A stretch of 64,000 nt of DNA from JAGWRI01 sp963728785 (GCA_963728785.1 CAVSKV010000002.1:992001-1056000), one strand, 5' to 3'. Positions 25,649 to 34,190 are shown, counted from the stretch's first letter. Notes: generated by a model from the letters alone, not told the origin. Translations and numbers: made by a program.

Positions 25649-25715
25649 CGATGCGGGGTCAGGACCAGTGTGCGGGGCAACTTAGCCGCCAGCCGACGGC
25701 GGAGCAATCGGCCCG

Positions 25716-25985
25716 TCAGCGAAGCTGCTTATCACGCATCAACTGCACGATGATCCGGTCGTCCCGGGCTGCCGGTTCGAGAAGGGCCAGGACCTCGGCC
25801 TCGGTGGCCCCTTCGCAGTGCATGAGCGGCGGTGGGGTACTCCCCTCCTTTGCCCTGGGGGTGCCGGCCCGCCGATCGACTTCCAACACGGCGGTCACCG
25901 GGGACGCCGTGGCGTCGCTGGTGCGCCGGATGCGCACGGCGGGGCCGTGGGGCAGAAACCGTTGGTACAGGATATCGTCGGACAT
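25716..25985 (-). CDS. Small hypothetical protein next to a thioredoxin-like ferredoxin
   Basis: 89 residues from ATG at 25985 (MSDDILYQRFLPHGPAVRI). A longer frame to 26216 would overlap the ferredoxin gene and is rejected. N-terminal part predicted beta-rich, C-terminal part helical (ATEAEVLALLEPAARDD). Only one Cys (MHCEGA), so it is not itself an Fe-S protein of the same kind. Family unknown. The tight linkage to the (2Fe-2S) ferredoxin gene hints at a shared redox or assembly role, but nothing in the sequence shows it. Confidence 0.6.
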   Translation of the reverse strand: MSDDILYQRFLPHGPAVRIRRTSDATASPVTAVLEVDRRAGTPRAKEGSTPPPLMHCEGATEAEVLALLEPAARDDRIIVQLMRDKQLR

Positions 25986-26053
25986 CGGCTGACAATGAAA
26001 GGGCTGGGCGGGAGAAGGTGCGGCAGCCGGCCAGCCTCCGCAAGCAGCCCCGG

Positions 26054-26401
26054 TCACCGCCCGTCCAGTTGGTGAAACACCGCCTCCTCCACCACCCGCC
26101 CGTCCCGCAGGTGCTCCACCACGATCCGCTCGAGAAGCGCCGGAGTGACCCCAGCATACCAGACCCCTTCGGGATACACCACGACAATCGGTCCCCCGGC
26201 ACAGACGCCGAGGCACGGGGTCTCACCGCGCTTGACCCGCCGCGGCCCGAACAGCAGCCCTTCGCGCTGCAGCAGATCGGGGAGCAGCCGGTACAATTCC
26301 CGTCCTTCACGATCGGGGGAGCAGTAGGCGCCCACGCACACCAGCACGTGGCGAGCGTAGGGCTCCATGAGCGGGGCGAGCTGCTGCGGAGTGAGGACCA
26401 T
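26054..26401 (-). CDS. Thioredoxin-like (2Fe-2S) ferredoxin
   Basis: 115 residues. Four Cys are arranged as in the thioredoxin-like ferredoxins: CVGAYC near residues 22-27 and CLGVCAGGP near 63-71. These bind a (2Fe-2S) cluster in a dimer and are related to NuoE-type domains. The protein is soluble and probably transfers electrons in the cytoplasm. It begins 71 bp from csaA on the opposite strand. It lacks the flavin or hydrogenase partners that would name a pathway. Confidence 0.88.
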   Translation of the reverse strand: MVLTPQQLAPLMEPYARHVLVCVGAYCSPDREGRELYRLLPDLLQREGLLFGPRRVKRGETPCLGVCAGGPIVVVYPEGVWYAGVTPALLERIVVEHLRDGRVVEEAVFHQLDGR

Positions 26402-26472
26402 GGGCGGATGCCCACAACCTAGCGCCGGCCCAGGCGGGTGTCGTCATCCGCCGGCGCTGCTAACTTGGATGC

Positions 26473-26805
26473 ATGGCCAACGCCGACCAGTTCGCCGCCA
26501 TCGACCTGCGCGTGGGCACGGTGCTCGCCGCCCATCCGTTTCCCGAGGCCCTGAAGCCGGCCATCAAGCTCACTATCGACTTCGGCCCCGAGATCGGGAT
26601 CAGGCGCTCGAGCGCGCAACTCACGGTGCATTACACGCCGGAGACGCTCGTCGGCCGGCAAGTCGTGGCGGCTGTCAACCTCGGCACGCGGCGCATTGCG
26701 GGCTTCGAGAGCCAGGTGCTGGTGCTCGGCGCACTGCCCTTGCCCACTGAGGTCGTGCTGCTCAATCTCGACCAGCCGGTGCCCAACGGCACGCGCGTCG
26801 GATAG
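26473..26805 (+). CDS. csaA: CsaA-type tRNA-binding-domain protein
   Basis: 110 residues, the normal length. It is a single OB-fold tRNA-binding domain: FAAIDLRVGTVLAAHPFPEA, FGPEIGIRRSSAQLT, LVGRQVVAAVNLGTRRIAGFESQVLVLG. CsaA is a dimeric secretion-related chaperone in Bacillus subtilis that also resembles tRNA-binding parts of synthetases. It is separated from the OsmC gene by 8 bp on the same strand, so they are probably cotranscribed. Confidence 0.93.
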   Translation: MANADQFAAIDLRVGTVLAAHPFPEALKPAIKLTIDFGPEIGIRRSSAQLTVHYTPETLVGRQVVAAVNLGTRRIAGFESQVLVLGALPLPTEVVLLNLDQPVPNGTRVG

Positions 26806-26813
26806 GACTTCCC

Positions 26814-27272
26814 ATGACTCCCCCGATCAAACCCGCGAACACGATCCGCGCCGTTTGGCAGGGAGGGCGGCGGTTCGACTCCGGCCGTGTGGCCCAGCCG
26901 ACGGCGCGCATCGACGGAGACGGCGTCACCGCCCAGTCTCCGCCCGACGCGCTGCTCAGTGCGCTCGCGACCTGCAGCGCGGTGGACGTGGTGGACATCC
27001 TCGCCAAGCGCCACACGCCGGTGACGGCGCTGGAGATCGAGGTAGTGGGAGAGCGGCGCGCCACCCATCCCCGCCGGTTTCTCACGATCGACCTCACGTT
27101 CCACGTCACGGGCGCCGATGTCGAACGGGGCCACGCCGAGCGGGCCGTGGCGCTCTCGCTCGAACGCTACTGCTCGGTGGCGTCATCGCTCGCCCCCGAC
27201 ATCGTAGTGCAGACGGTGGTCACGCTCAACGGGGAGCGCGGCGAGACGGTGCGGCAGAAGATCGGTCGCTGA
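26814..27272 (+). CDS. OsmC-family peroxide-reducing protein
   Basis: 152 residues. The two redox Cys of the family are present: ALATCSAVDVVDIL (about residue 60) and LERYCSVASSL (about residue 121). FTIDLTF-like LTIDLTFHVTG and a GHAERAVALSLE helix agree with the OsmC/Ohr fold. Such proteins reduce organic hydroperoxides with thiols, as dimers in the cytoplasm. It forms an operon with csaA and converges with the zinc anti-sigma gene, which suggests, but does not show, a link to an oxidative stress sigma regulon. Confidence 0.9.
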   Translation: MTPPIKPANTIRAVWQGGRRFDSGRVAQPTARIDGDGVTAQSPPDALLSALATCSAVDVVDILAKRHTPVTALEIEVVGERRATHPRRFLTIDLTFHVTGADVERGHAERAVALSLERYCSVASSLAPDIVVQTVVTLNGERGETVRQKIGR

Positions 27273-27295
27273 AGGCAACCGTGCGCCGGTGCGCC

Positions 27296-27562
27296 CTACG
27301 GCGCGAACCCTTCGTCACGCAACCCCTGCAGCACCTTGGCCCGCAGCTCGGGTGACACACCCTCCCGCTGGTTGAGGGCGTGGACGGCCTCGAAAAACTG
27401 CTCATGGAACGTCTTGTATTCGAAGCACCCCCGGCACTCGGCGAGATGCGCGCGCAGCCGCTCGGTGGTCTCGGCGGTGAGTTGCTCGTCGAGGTAGTCC
27501 CACACGTGCTTGAGCACTTCGAGACACTCCGGCGGCAATGGGGGAATCTGTGCGCCGTTCAT
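27296..27562 (-). CDS. Zinc-binding anti-sigma factor (ZAS type)
   Basis: 88 residues, ATG at 27562 overlapping the sigma stop (ATGA). The motif H-x3-C-x2-C is seen in LRAHLAECRGCFEY, with an upstream His in KHVWDY that would complete the H/HxxxCxxC site. There is no membrane segment, so it is a soluble anti-sigma of the RsrA/ChrR kind, which can sense oxidants or metals through the zinc site. The sigma factor directly upstream is the expected partner. Confidence 0.9.
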   Translation of the reverse strand: MNGAQIPPLPPECLEVLKHVWDYLDEQLTAETTERLRAHLAECRGCFEYKTFHEQFFEAVHALNQREGVSPELRAKVLQGLRDEGFAP

Positions 27563-28176
27563 TCGGCCTCCTCGGTCTTCCGTGCTCCGCGCGCGACCCC
27601 GATGTCGCGCGCATGCGCCAGCAGCCGCTCCTGCACCAGACGCCGGCCGCGAAATAGTCGCGATCGGATGGTGCCGATGGGCACGCCGAGGATCTCGGCC
27701 GCGGCGTCGTACGGCTGGTCCTCGATGTCCACGATCACCATGGCCGATCGAAATGGCTCCGGCAACTCGCGCACGGCACGTTCGATGGCGGGTAAGATGT
27801 CGAGCCGCGCGAACAGGTCGGTGTACCCTTCCTCCAGCGCCGCCGCATACACCTGACCAGCGCCGATCACGTCGCGCTCCACGTCCTCGATGTCCACCAT
27901 GGGGCGTTCCCGCTCGACCGATCGCAGAAACACGTTGCGGCAGATGGTGAACAGCCACCGGCGGCAGTCGCTGCCCGCGGTGTATGTGTGCCACGACCGG
28001 TAGGCGCGCAGGTACGTCTCCTGGACGACGTCGTCCGCATCGCTGGCGTCGCGCGTGAGGGACAACGCGAAACGATGGACGTCGTCGAGCCAAGGCAGCG
28101 CTTCGCGTTCGAAGGCCGCGTCGGTGCCGGTATCGGGTGCGTCGTCGGGAGTGGGACGATTCATGGATTGACGCAT
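27559..28176 (-). CDS. ECF RNA polymerase sigma factor
   Basis: 205 residues from ATG at 28176 (MRQSMNRPTPDD); 28164 is an alternative and the frame beyond is not sigma-like. Region 2: LPWLDDVHRFALSLTRDASD, DADDVVQETYLRAYRSWH. Region 4: LPEPFRSAMVIVDIEDQPYD, AAEILGVPIGTIRSRLFRGRR. The linker of about 40 residues contains a Glu/Asp-rich part (MVDIEDVERDV). It is translationally coupled to the zinc anti-sigma, a common pair for response to disulfide or oxidative stress. No matching -35/-10 element was recognised upstream. Confidence 0.93.
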   Translation of the reverse strand: MRQSMNRPTPDDAPDTGTDAAFEREALPWLDDVHRFALSLTRDASDADDVVQETYLRAYRSWHTYTAGSDCRRWLFTICRNVFLRSVERERPMVDIEDVERDVIGAGQVYAAALEEGYTDLFARLDILPAIERAVRELPEPFRSAMVIVDIEDQPYDAAAEILGVPIGTIRSRLFRGRRLVQERLLAHARDIGVARGARKTEEAE

Positions 28177-28471
28177 CAAGGTAACGTCGCGATCTTCGGC
28201 GCGACCAGGGTGTGTCGCCCATCGCTCGGTGATGCCGTCGTCCCCTGAGAATGTTCGGCTACCTACCCAATGGGTCATGACCCCCGAATCCCTCCGAGCG
28301 ACCAAGCACCCCCAGCACCCTGTGGTTCCTGCTTCCGTCGCCACGGGGCTCAGAGGGCCCAACGACCCCAGCTAGATTTCGCGCCGGCCGCGTCGCGCCG
28401 GGATCGGATGACGACTCGGCCTTTCCGGGGCCAAGGTTGCACATCGCGCGCTCGCCTTCCGCAGTTTCTCG

Positions 28472-29428
28472 ATGATCGGTGATTCCACTGGAGACCATCC
28501 GGGCGCTACCCGGGTGCGGTTCGTGCTCGCCTTCGCTGCGGTGTACCTGCTGTGGGGCTCCACCTTCCTGGCCATGCGGTTCGCTATCCGCACGATTCCC
28601 CCGCTGTTCATGGCGTCCATGCGACATCTCGTATCAGGCACCTTGCTGATCGCGTGGGCTGGCCGGCGCGTCAAGCGCTGGCCCGCGCCGGCGGAGTGGC
28701 GCCACGCGGCGATCGTCGGCGTCCTGCTGCTCGGCGCCAATGGCACGGTGGCCTGGTCGGAGCAACGTGTACCATCCGGCACGGCCGCGTTGCTGGTAGC
28801 CACGGTGCCACTGTGGATCGTACTCATCGACTGGCTGAGGCCGCGCGGCTACCACCCCGGACGCGGCGTGCTCCTGGGCCTGGCGCTCGGCTTCGTCGGG
28901 CTCGTCACGCTCGTCGGACCCGGGGCGTGGCGTGGCCACGGCGGAGTGGATCTCGTCGGTGCGACGGCCCTCGTGCTCGGTTCGCTGAGTTGGGCCACCG
29001 GTTCGGTCGTCTCCCAACAACTTCCCAGACCGCCCCTGCCGCTGCTCGCCGTGGGAATGCAGATGGTGTGCGGCGGCGCGGCCCTGATGGTCGCGGCCAC
29101 GGTGCGCGGCGAAACGGCGCAGTTCTCCCTCGCACGGGTATCGCTCGCTTCTGCGCTCGGCTGGGGCTACCTCGTGGTGTTCGGCTCGCTCGTCGGGTTC
29201 ACGGCGTATGCGTATCTGCTGCGCTCCACGACAGCGGCCAAGGTCTCGACGTACGCGTACGTGAACCCTGTCATTGCAGTTTTCCTCGGCTGGGCGTTTG
29301 CCGGCGAGGTGGTGACCACGCATACGCTCGCCGCCACCGCCGTAATCGTGGCCAGCGTCGCCATCATTACGATTGCGCGTGGGGGTTCGGCGGCGCCGCG
29401 AGTGCCCGAAGAGGCAATTGGCGACTGA
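28472..29428 (+). CDS. EamA-family (drug/metabolite transporter) permease
   Basis: 318 residues, ten hydrophobic segments in two EamA repeats. The first repeat has YLLWGSTFLAMRFAIRTIPP and the second SLVGFTAYAYLLRST followed by YAYVNPVIAVFLGWAFAGE, which is the RhaT/YedA subgroup signature. It should export amino acids or other small metabolites through the inner membrane. The 295-bp region between it and the sigma gene holds no gene or clear control site. A hairpin at 29458-29477 follows it. Confidence 0.9.
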   Translation: MIGDSTGDHPGATRVRFVLAFAAVYLLWGSTFLAMRFAIRTIPPLFMASMRHLVSGTLLIAWAGRRVKRWPAPAEWRHAAIVGVLLLGANGTVAWSEQRVPSGTAALLVATVPLWIVLIDWLRPRGYHPGRGVLLGLALGFVGLVTLVGPGAWRGHGGVDLVGATALVLGSLSWATGSVVSQQLPRPPLPLLAVGMQMVCGGAALMVAATVRGETAQFSLARVSLASALGWGYLVVFGSLVGFTAYAYLLRSTTAAKVSTYAYVNPVIAVFLGWAFAGEVVTTHTLAATAVIVASVAIITIARGGSAAPRVPEEAIGD

Positions 29429-29457
29429 CGTCGGCGGCGCGGTCCGGAGTGGATTAC

Positions 29458-29477
29458 GCACCGCCCGCGCGCGGTGC
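29458..29477. promoter_or_regulatory. Palindrome upstream of the DUF1080-GMC operon
   Basis: GCACCGC-CCGCGC-GCGGTGC is a perfect 7-bp inverted repeat, 40 bases before the TTG start of the next gene. It may be an operator or the terminator of the EamA gene; there is no T run, which favours the first slightly. Confidence 0.3.
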
Positions 29478-29516
29478 ATATTGCGGAGGTTCGTTCCCGC
29501 CACTCAGGAGCTCTCT

Positions 29517-30317
29517 TTGTTCACGTGTCGCCATGCCGCGACTCGCGGCAGCCTGTGGATCGCCGCAGGCGGCGTTTGCGCCGCCATCGCGTTGACGGCG
29601 CCCCGCGCCGGCGCGCAAGTCGATACACGCTGGCCGCAACATTCCATGGACCGCCCGCAGCCTCCGGTGGTCGATCCCGGTGCGTACGTGCGCGACGATT
29701 CTCGCCCGGCCGATGCGATCGTGCTGTTCGACGGGCACGATCTCTCGAAGTGGCGCGATGAGAAGGACGGCCCCGCCAAGTGGATCGTCAGGGACGGCTA
29801 TTTCGAGGTCGCACCCGGCACCGGCACGATGCACACGGCGCAGGCGTTCGGCGACGTCCAGTTACACATCGAGTGGAGCGCGCCCACGCCGCCCAAGGGC
29901 GAGGGGCAGGAACGGGGCAACAGCGGCGTGTACCTCCAGGGCCTGTATGAGGTGCAGGTGCTCGACTCCTATCACAGCAAGACCTATCCCGACGGACAGG
30001 CCGGCGCGATCTACGGGCAGTTCCCGCCACTCGTGAATCCGGCACGGCCCCCCGGGGACTGGAACGTCTACGACATCGTCTTCCACCGCCCGCACTTCGA
30101 CGCAGGCGGCAGGGTAGCAGCGCCAGCGCGGTACACCGTGTTCATGAACGGCGTGCTCGTGCAGGACGACGTGGCGCTGAGCGGCCCGACGGCGAATGGC
30201 GTGCGGCCACCGTACACCAGGACCCCCGACCAACTGCCGTTGGGGCTGCAGGACCACGGCAATCTCGTTCGCTTTCGCAACGTGTGGATTCGTGAACTCT
30301 CCGAGGAACACCGATGA
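29517..30317 (+). CDS. Exported DUF1080 protein, 3-keto-glycoside hydrolase type
   Basis: 266 residues from a TTG at 29517 with AGGAG at 29506-29510, a spacing of 6 bases. Signal peptide to about residue 38 (LWIAAGGVCAAIALTAPRAG, then AQ). The DUF1080/LamG-like sandwich starts at AIVLFDGHDLSKWR and includes IEWSAPTPPKGE, RGNSGVYLQGLYEVQVLDS, QAGAIYGQFPPLVN, and GNLVRFRNVWIREL, typical of the family now linked to hydrolysis of 3-keto-glycosides. It overlaps the GMC gene by ATGA. With that oxidase it would cleave oxidised sugars in the periplasm. The activity is inferred from family and linkage. Confidence 0.87.
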   Translation: MFTCRHAATRGSLWIAAGGVCAAIALTAPRAGAQVDTRWPQHSMDRPQPPVVDPGAYVRDDSRPADAIVLFDGHDLSKWRDEKDGPAKWIVRDGYFEVAPGTGTMHTAQAFGDVQLHIEWSAPTPPKGEGQERGNSGVYLQGLYEVQVLDSYHSKTYPDGQAGAIYGQFPPLVNPARPPGDWNVYDIVFHRPHFDAGGRVAAPARYTVFMNGVLVQDDVALSGPTANGVRPPYTRTPDQLPLGLQDHGNLVRFRNVWIRELSEEHR

Positions 30318-32011
30318 TGCAGGAAATGAAGCAACGGGCGCCGTACGACGTCTGCATCGTGGGATCCGGAGCTGGCGGAGGGATGGCCGCCTATATGCTC
30401 ACCAAGGCCGGCGCCAGGGTCGTGGTGCTGGAGGCCGGCCAGATGTGGACGCCGGCCACCGACGGGGCGATGCTCAAGTGGCCGTATGACTCGCCGCGCC
30501 GGGGCGCCTCCACCAAGGACCGCCCGTTCGGTGAATTCGATGGCTGCATCGGCGGCTGGGAATTGGACGGCGAGCCGTATACACGGGCGCCCGGCACGGA
30601 GTTCTCCTGGTGGCGCGCCCGCATGCTCGGCGGTCGCACCAACCACTGGGGGCGCATCTCGCTCCGCTTCGGCCCCGACGATTTCCGCGGCAAGTCCATC
30701 GACGGCCTGGGCGACGACTGGCCCATTTCGTACGACGACGTCAAGCCATATTACGACGAAGTGGACAAGTTGATCGGGGTGTTCGGCAGCAACGAGGGAC
30801 TGCGGAACGCCCCCGACGGCATCTTCATGCCGCCGCCACGGATGCGGTGCAACGAGGTGCTGGTGAAGCAGGCCGCCGACCGGCTCAAGATCACCTGCAT
30901 CCCGTCTCGCCTGTCCATTATCACCAAGCCGCTCGACGACCGGCCACCCTGCCATTACTGTGGCCAGTGCAACCGCGGCTGCTCGACGGCATCCAACTTC
31001 TCGTCGAGCAACGTGCTCTTCCCACCAGCGATGGCCACCGGCCGGCTGACCGTGATTCCGTACGCCATGGCGCGCGAAGTGACGGTGGACGCCAACGGGC
31101 TCGCCAATGGCGTATCGTACATTGACAAGCGCATGCGCACCGACCAGCACGTGAAGGCGCGCGTCGTCGTGTTGGCGGCGAGCGCGCTCGAATCGGCCCG
31201 GCTTCTGCTCAACTCCCGGTCGTCGCGGTTCCCGAACGGCCTGGCCAACGGCAGCGGCACCGTGGGCAAGTACATCAGTGACACCACGGGTACCGACGTC
31301 GGCGGATTCATCCCGCGCATGACCGACCAGGTACCGCACAACCACGACGGGGTCGGCGGCGCGCACATCTACATGCCGTGGTGGCTGGACAACAAGACGC
31401 TCGATTTCCCGCGGGGGTACCACATCGAAGTGTGGGGCGGCCTTCACATGCCCTCATACGGCTTCATGGGCGGCATCCAGGACTATCCGCTGGGCGGTGG
31501 CTACGGTAAGTCGCTCAAGGCCGACTACCGCAAGTACTACGGCGCCACGGTCGGATTCTCCGGACGCGGTGAGATGATCCCCAACGACGACACGTACTGC
31601 GAGATCGACCCCTCCGTTGTGGACCAGTGGGGCATTCCGGTGTTGCGGTTTCATTGGAAATGGTCCGACCACGAATACAACCAGTCCAGACACATGCAAC
31701 AGACCTTCCGCGCCCTGATCGAGGAGATGGGCGGCACGCCGCAATCGTCGATGCCGACGCGCGAGCAGGGCTTCGGCCTCGCCACCGGGGGCACGATCAT
31801 CCATGAACTCGGCGGCACGCGGATGGGGAGCGACCCCAACACTTCGGTGCTCAACGCCAACTGCCAGGCACACGAGGTGAACAACCTGTTCGTCGCCGAC
31901 GGTGGGCCGTTCATTTCGCAGGCCGACAAGAATCCCACCTGGACGATTCTCGCTCTCTCCATGCGGACGAGCGCCTATATCGCCCAACAGCGCAAGCAGG
32001 GGGCGCTATGA
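30314..32011 (+). CDS. GMC-family FAD sugar dehydrogenase, large subunit
   Basis: 565 residues. Dinucleotide-binding GSGAGGGMAAYML at about 17-29, GGRTNHWGRISLRF, and the C-terminal HELGGTRMGSDPNTSV with NLFVADGGPF and NPTWTILAL. A Cys group CxxCxxCxxxC occurs at residues 213-223 (CHYCGQCNRGC), placed as the Fe-S ligands reported in FAD glucose dehydrogenases. It has no signal peptide; the next gene encodes a Tat-type small subunit that could carry it across folded. Expected reaction: oxidation of a glycoside hydroxyl, perhaps at C3. A cytochrome partner is not in the window. Confidence 0.9.
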   Translation: MMQEMKQRAPYDVCIVGSGAGGGMAAYMLTKAGARVVVLEAGQMWTPATDGAMLKWPYDSPRRGASTKDRPFGEFDGCIGGWELDGEPYTRAPGTEFSWWRARMLGGRTNHWGRISLRFGPDDFRGKSIDGLGDDWPISYDDVKPYYDEVDKLIGVFGSNEGLRNAPDGIFMPPPRMRCNEVLVKQAADRLKITCIPSRLSIITKPLDDRPPCHYCGQCNRGCSTASNFSSSNVLFPPAMATGRLTVIPYAMAREVTVDANGLANGVSYIDKRMRTDQHVKARVVVLAASALESARLLLNSRSSRFPNGLANGSGTVGKYISDTTGTDVGGFIPRMTDQVPHNHDGVGGAHIYMPWWLDNKTLDFPRGYHIEVWGGLHMPSYGFMGGIQDYPLGGGYGKSLKADYRKYYGATVGFSGRGEMIPNDDTYCEIDPSVVDQWGIPVLRFHWKWSDHEYNQSRHMQQTFRALIEEMGGTPQSSMPTREQGFGLATGGTIIHELGGTRMGSDPNTSVLNANCQAHEVNNLFVADGGPFISQADKNPTWTILALSMRTSAYIAQQRKQGAL

Positions 32012-32715
32012 ACCGGGACGACCCCACCGTGCCCGCATCCGCCGTCCCCGCGTCGCCGACCGGCGACGACGCGGTCCATTGCGACGCGCCGGCCGGGCTT
32101 TCGCGGCGCGAGGCGCTGGCCCTCCTGGCGGCCCTGCCGTTGGCCGGAGCCATCGACCTCACCCCGCCCGTGCTCGAGCGTGCCCTCCGCGCCGCCGACG
32201 CCGCCCGCACGGTCCGCGAAGCGGGCGAAGCCGGCGCCGCGGCGCCGAAGTTCTTCACCGCCCACGAGTGGCGCACGGTCCGCATGCTCGTGGATTACGT
32301 GATTCCGCGCGACGACAAGTCTGGCAGCGCCACCGACGCCGGCGTGCCCGAATTCATGGACTTCATCATGGGTGACAAGCCCAACAACCAGCTCTGGATG
32401 CGCGGCGGCCTGGCCTGGCTCGATATCGAGTGCGAGCGGCGCTTCGGCACCACGTTCGTAGCGAGCAAGCCGGCCGAGCGGACGGCGCTGCTCAACGCCA
32501 TCGCCTATCCCGCCAAGGCCGCCGCCGACATCCGGCCGGGGGTCGCGTTCTTCAATCGGTTCCGCGACATGACGGCCTCGGGATTCTATTCCAGCAGGAT
32601 GGGAATTGCCGACGTGCAGTATATGGGTAATGTAATACGCTCCAGCTGGGACGGATGTCCCGATGCCGCCCTGGCCAAGCTCGGAGTGAGCTACAAAGAC
32701 GTCTACGACCACTGA
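32008..32715 (+). CDS. Gluconate 2-dehydrogenase subunit 3-family protein (small subunit of the GMC dehydrogenase)
   Basis: 235 residues; ATG overlaps the GMC stop (ATGA). Tat-like signal LSRREALALLAALPLAGA at about 31-48. The mature part begins at FFTAHEWRTVRMLVDYVIPRD, typical of the subunit 3 family, and goes on with AGVPEFMDFIMGDK, WLDIECERRFGTTF and a C-terminal GNVIRSSWDGCP. This subunit escorts and stabilises the flavin subunit at the outer face of the membrane. Two hairpins without T-runs follow. Confidence 0.9.
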   Translation: MNRDDPTVPASAVPASPTGDDAVHCDAPAGLSRREALALLAALPLAGAIDLTPPVLERALRAADAARTVREAGEAGAAAPKFFTAHEWRTVRMLVDYVIPRDDKSGSATDAGVPEFMDFIMGDKPNNQLWMRGGLAWLDIECERRFGTTFVASKPAERTALLNAIAYPAKAAADIRPGVAFFNRFRDMTASGFYSSRMGIADVQYMGNVIRSSWDGCPDAALAKLGVSYKDVYDH

Positions 32716-32720
32716 CAAAC

Positions 32721-32775
32721 GGCGCTGGCCGCTACAGCGCCATCAATTCCTGCGCACCACCGCAGTTGCGCAGGA
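32721..32775 (+). terminator. Two tandem hairpins after the GMC operon genes
   Basis: GGCGCT/AGCGCC at 32721-32741 and TCCTGCGCA/TGCGCAGGA (9 bp, loop 10) at 32748-32775. Neither is followed by a T tract, so they may be mRNA-stabilising or processing structures between the small subunit and the Gfo/Idh/MocA gene. Confidence 0.4.
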
Positions 32776-32873
32776 CCGATACAGCGGGACATTCGGCATG
32801 GAGCGCTCGTGCGCGCCTGAGAACTGTGGGTGCAACCGTCCTGCTGTCTTACCGTTTTGCCGTCCTACTCCAC

Positions 32874-34112
32874 ATGACCAAACCCCTCGGCATCGCATTC
32901 GTCGGCAGCGGCTTCAACGCGCGTTTTCACATGCAGGCGTTCACGGCGGTGCGCGACGCTGAGATCCGCGGCGTCTGGAGTCCCGACGCCAAACGCGCCG
33001 GCGCCGCGGCGGCGTTCGCACGGTCGCTCGACCTGGGCGAAACCCGCCCCTACCAGTCGATCGTCGCCATGGTCTCCGACCCCGACATCGATGCCATCTG
33101 GATCTGCGGCCCCAATCAGGCACGCATTGCAAACGTCGAGGAGATCGTCCACACCATCGAACGCGGGAAGGGCGAGTTGCGCGGTCTGGCCTGCGAGAAG
33201 CCCCTTGCCCGCAACGTCGCCGAGGCCAAGCAGGTTCTGGCGCTGGTCAAGCGCGTGCGGCTCAACACCGGCTATCTCGAGAACCAGCTCTTCGCCCCGC
33301 AGGTCGAGCACGGACGCAGTCTCATCTGGGCCCGCGGCGCGGCGCTCACCGGACGCCCATACCTGGCCCGCGCCGCCGAGGAGCACAGCGGCCCCCACAT
33401 GCCCTGGTTCTGGCAGGGACGGCTGCAGGGCGGCGGCGTGCTCAACGACATGATGTGCCATTCGGTCGAGGTGGTCCGGCACCTGCTCACGCAGCCCGGC
33501 GAGCCGCGTGCGTCGCTTCGCCCGGTGCGCGTCACCGCGCACATCGCCAGCCTCAAGTGGTCGCGCCCCGAATACGTCAGGCGCCTCAAGCGGATGATGG
33601 GCAAGGCAGTCGACTACGCCCGCCACCCGGCCGAGGACTTTGCCAGCGTCGTCATCGAGTTCCGGACGAGGGAGGGCCTCACCGTCATCGGCGAAGCGAC
33701 CACGTCCTGGAGCTACGTCGGGGCGGGCCTCCGCCTCTCCGCCGAACTGCTCGGCCCCGAGTACTCGATGTCCTGGAACACGCTCGACAGCAGTCTCAAA
33801 CTGTTCTTCAGCCGCGAGGTGAAGGGCAAGGTGGGCGAGGACCTGGTGGAGAAGCAGAACGCCGAGATCGGACTCATGCCGGTGGTCGCCAACGAGGCCG
33901 CCGCGTACGGGTATGAAGCCGAAGACCGCCATATGGTCCAGTGCTTCCGGCGGGGCAAGCGGCCGTCGCTCACCTTCGCCGATGGCGTCGAAACGGTGAA
34001 GATGCTGATGACCGCCTATCAGAGCGCCGAGCAGGGGCGGACCCTGCTCTTCCCCGCGCGCGGGCTCGACCGGTTCGTGCCCAAGGTGGCCAAGGGAACA
34101 TGGAAGCCCTGA
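32874..34112 (+). CDS. Gfo/Idh/MocA-family NAD(P)-dependent oxidoreductase
   Basis: 412 residues from ATG at 32874 (MTKPLGIAFVGSGFNARFHM); the frame extends to 32655 but that part overlaps the small-subunit gene and lacks the fold. Rossmann motif FVGSGFNARFH, then CEKPLARNVAEAKQVL with the family Lys in EKP, and GGGVLNDMMCHSVEVVRHLL with the conserved His. No signal peptide; cytoplasmic. It probably reduces or oxidises a keto-sugar, and in this setting a 3-keto-hexose made by the GMC enzyme is the obvious candidate. Confidence 0.9.
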   Translation: MTKPLGIAFVGSGFNARFHMQAFTAVRDAEIRGVWSPDAKRAGAAAAFARSLDLGETRPYQSIVAMVSDPDIDAIWICGPNQARIANVEEIVHTIERGKGELRGLACEKPLARNVAEAKQVLALVKRVRLNTGYLENQLFAPQVEHGRSLIWARGAALTGRPYLARAAEEHSGPHMPWFWQGRLQGGGVLNDMMCHSVEVVRHLLTQPGEPRASLRPVRVTAHIASLKWSRPEYVRRLKRMMGKAVDYARHPAEDFASVVIEFRTREGLTVIGEATTSWSYVGAGLRLSAELLGPEYSMSWNTLDSSLKLFFSREVKGKVGEDLVEKQNAEIGLMPVVANEAAAYGYEAEDRHMVQCFRRGKRPSLTFADGVETVKMLMTAYQSAEQGRTLLFPARGLDRFVPKVAKGTWKP

Positions 34113-34124
34113 AAGGGCGGAACC

Positions 34125-34190
34125 GCCGAACGACCGGCTGCGAGCTGTTGGCTGAAAGCCGTGAGCCGATCGCTCACCGCCGGGCGGCGA
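34125..34190. repeat. Intergenic element related to the inverted repeat at 20.9-21.1 kb
   Basis: The stretch contains GGCTGCGAGCTG, GGCTGAAAGCCG and GCCGATCGCTCAC (34165-34177), the last being identical to 21025-21037. Spacing and base order resemble one arm of the nadE-HNH repeat. The rest of 34113-34265 shows no gene. Confidence 0.45.

Noticed and set aside
28177..28471. ECF-type promoter or leader gene upstream of the sigma factor at 27559-28176
   Set aside because: No GGAAC-type -35 with a matching -10 and no credible small gene were recognised.
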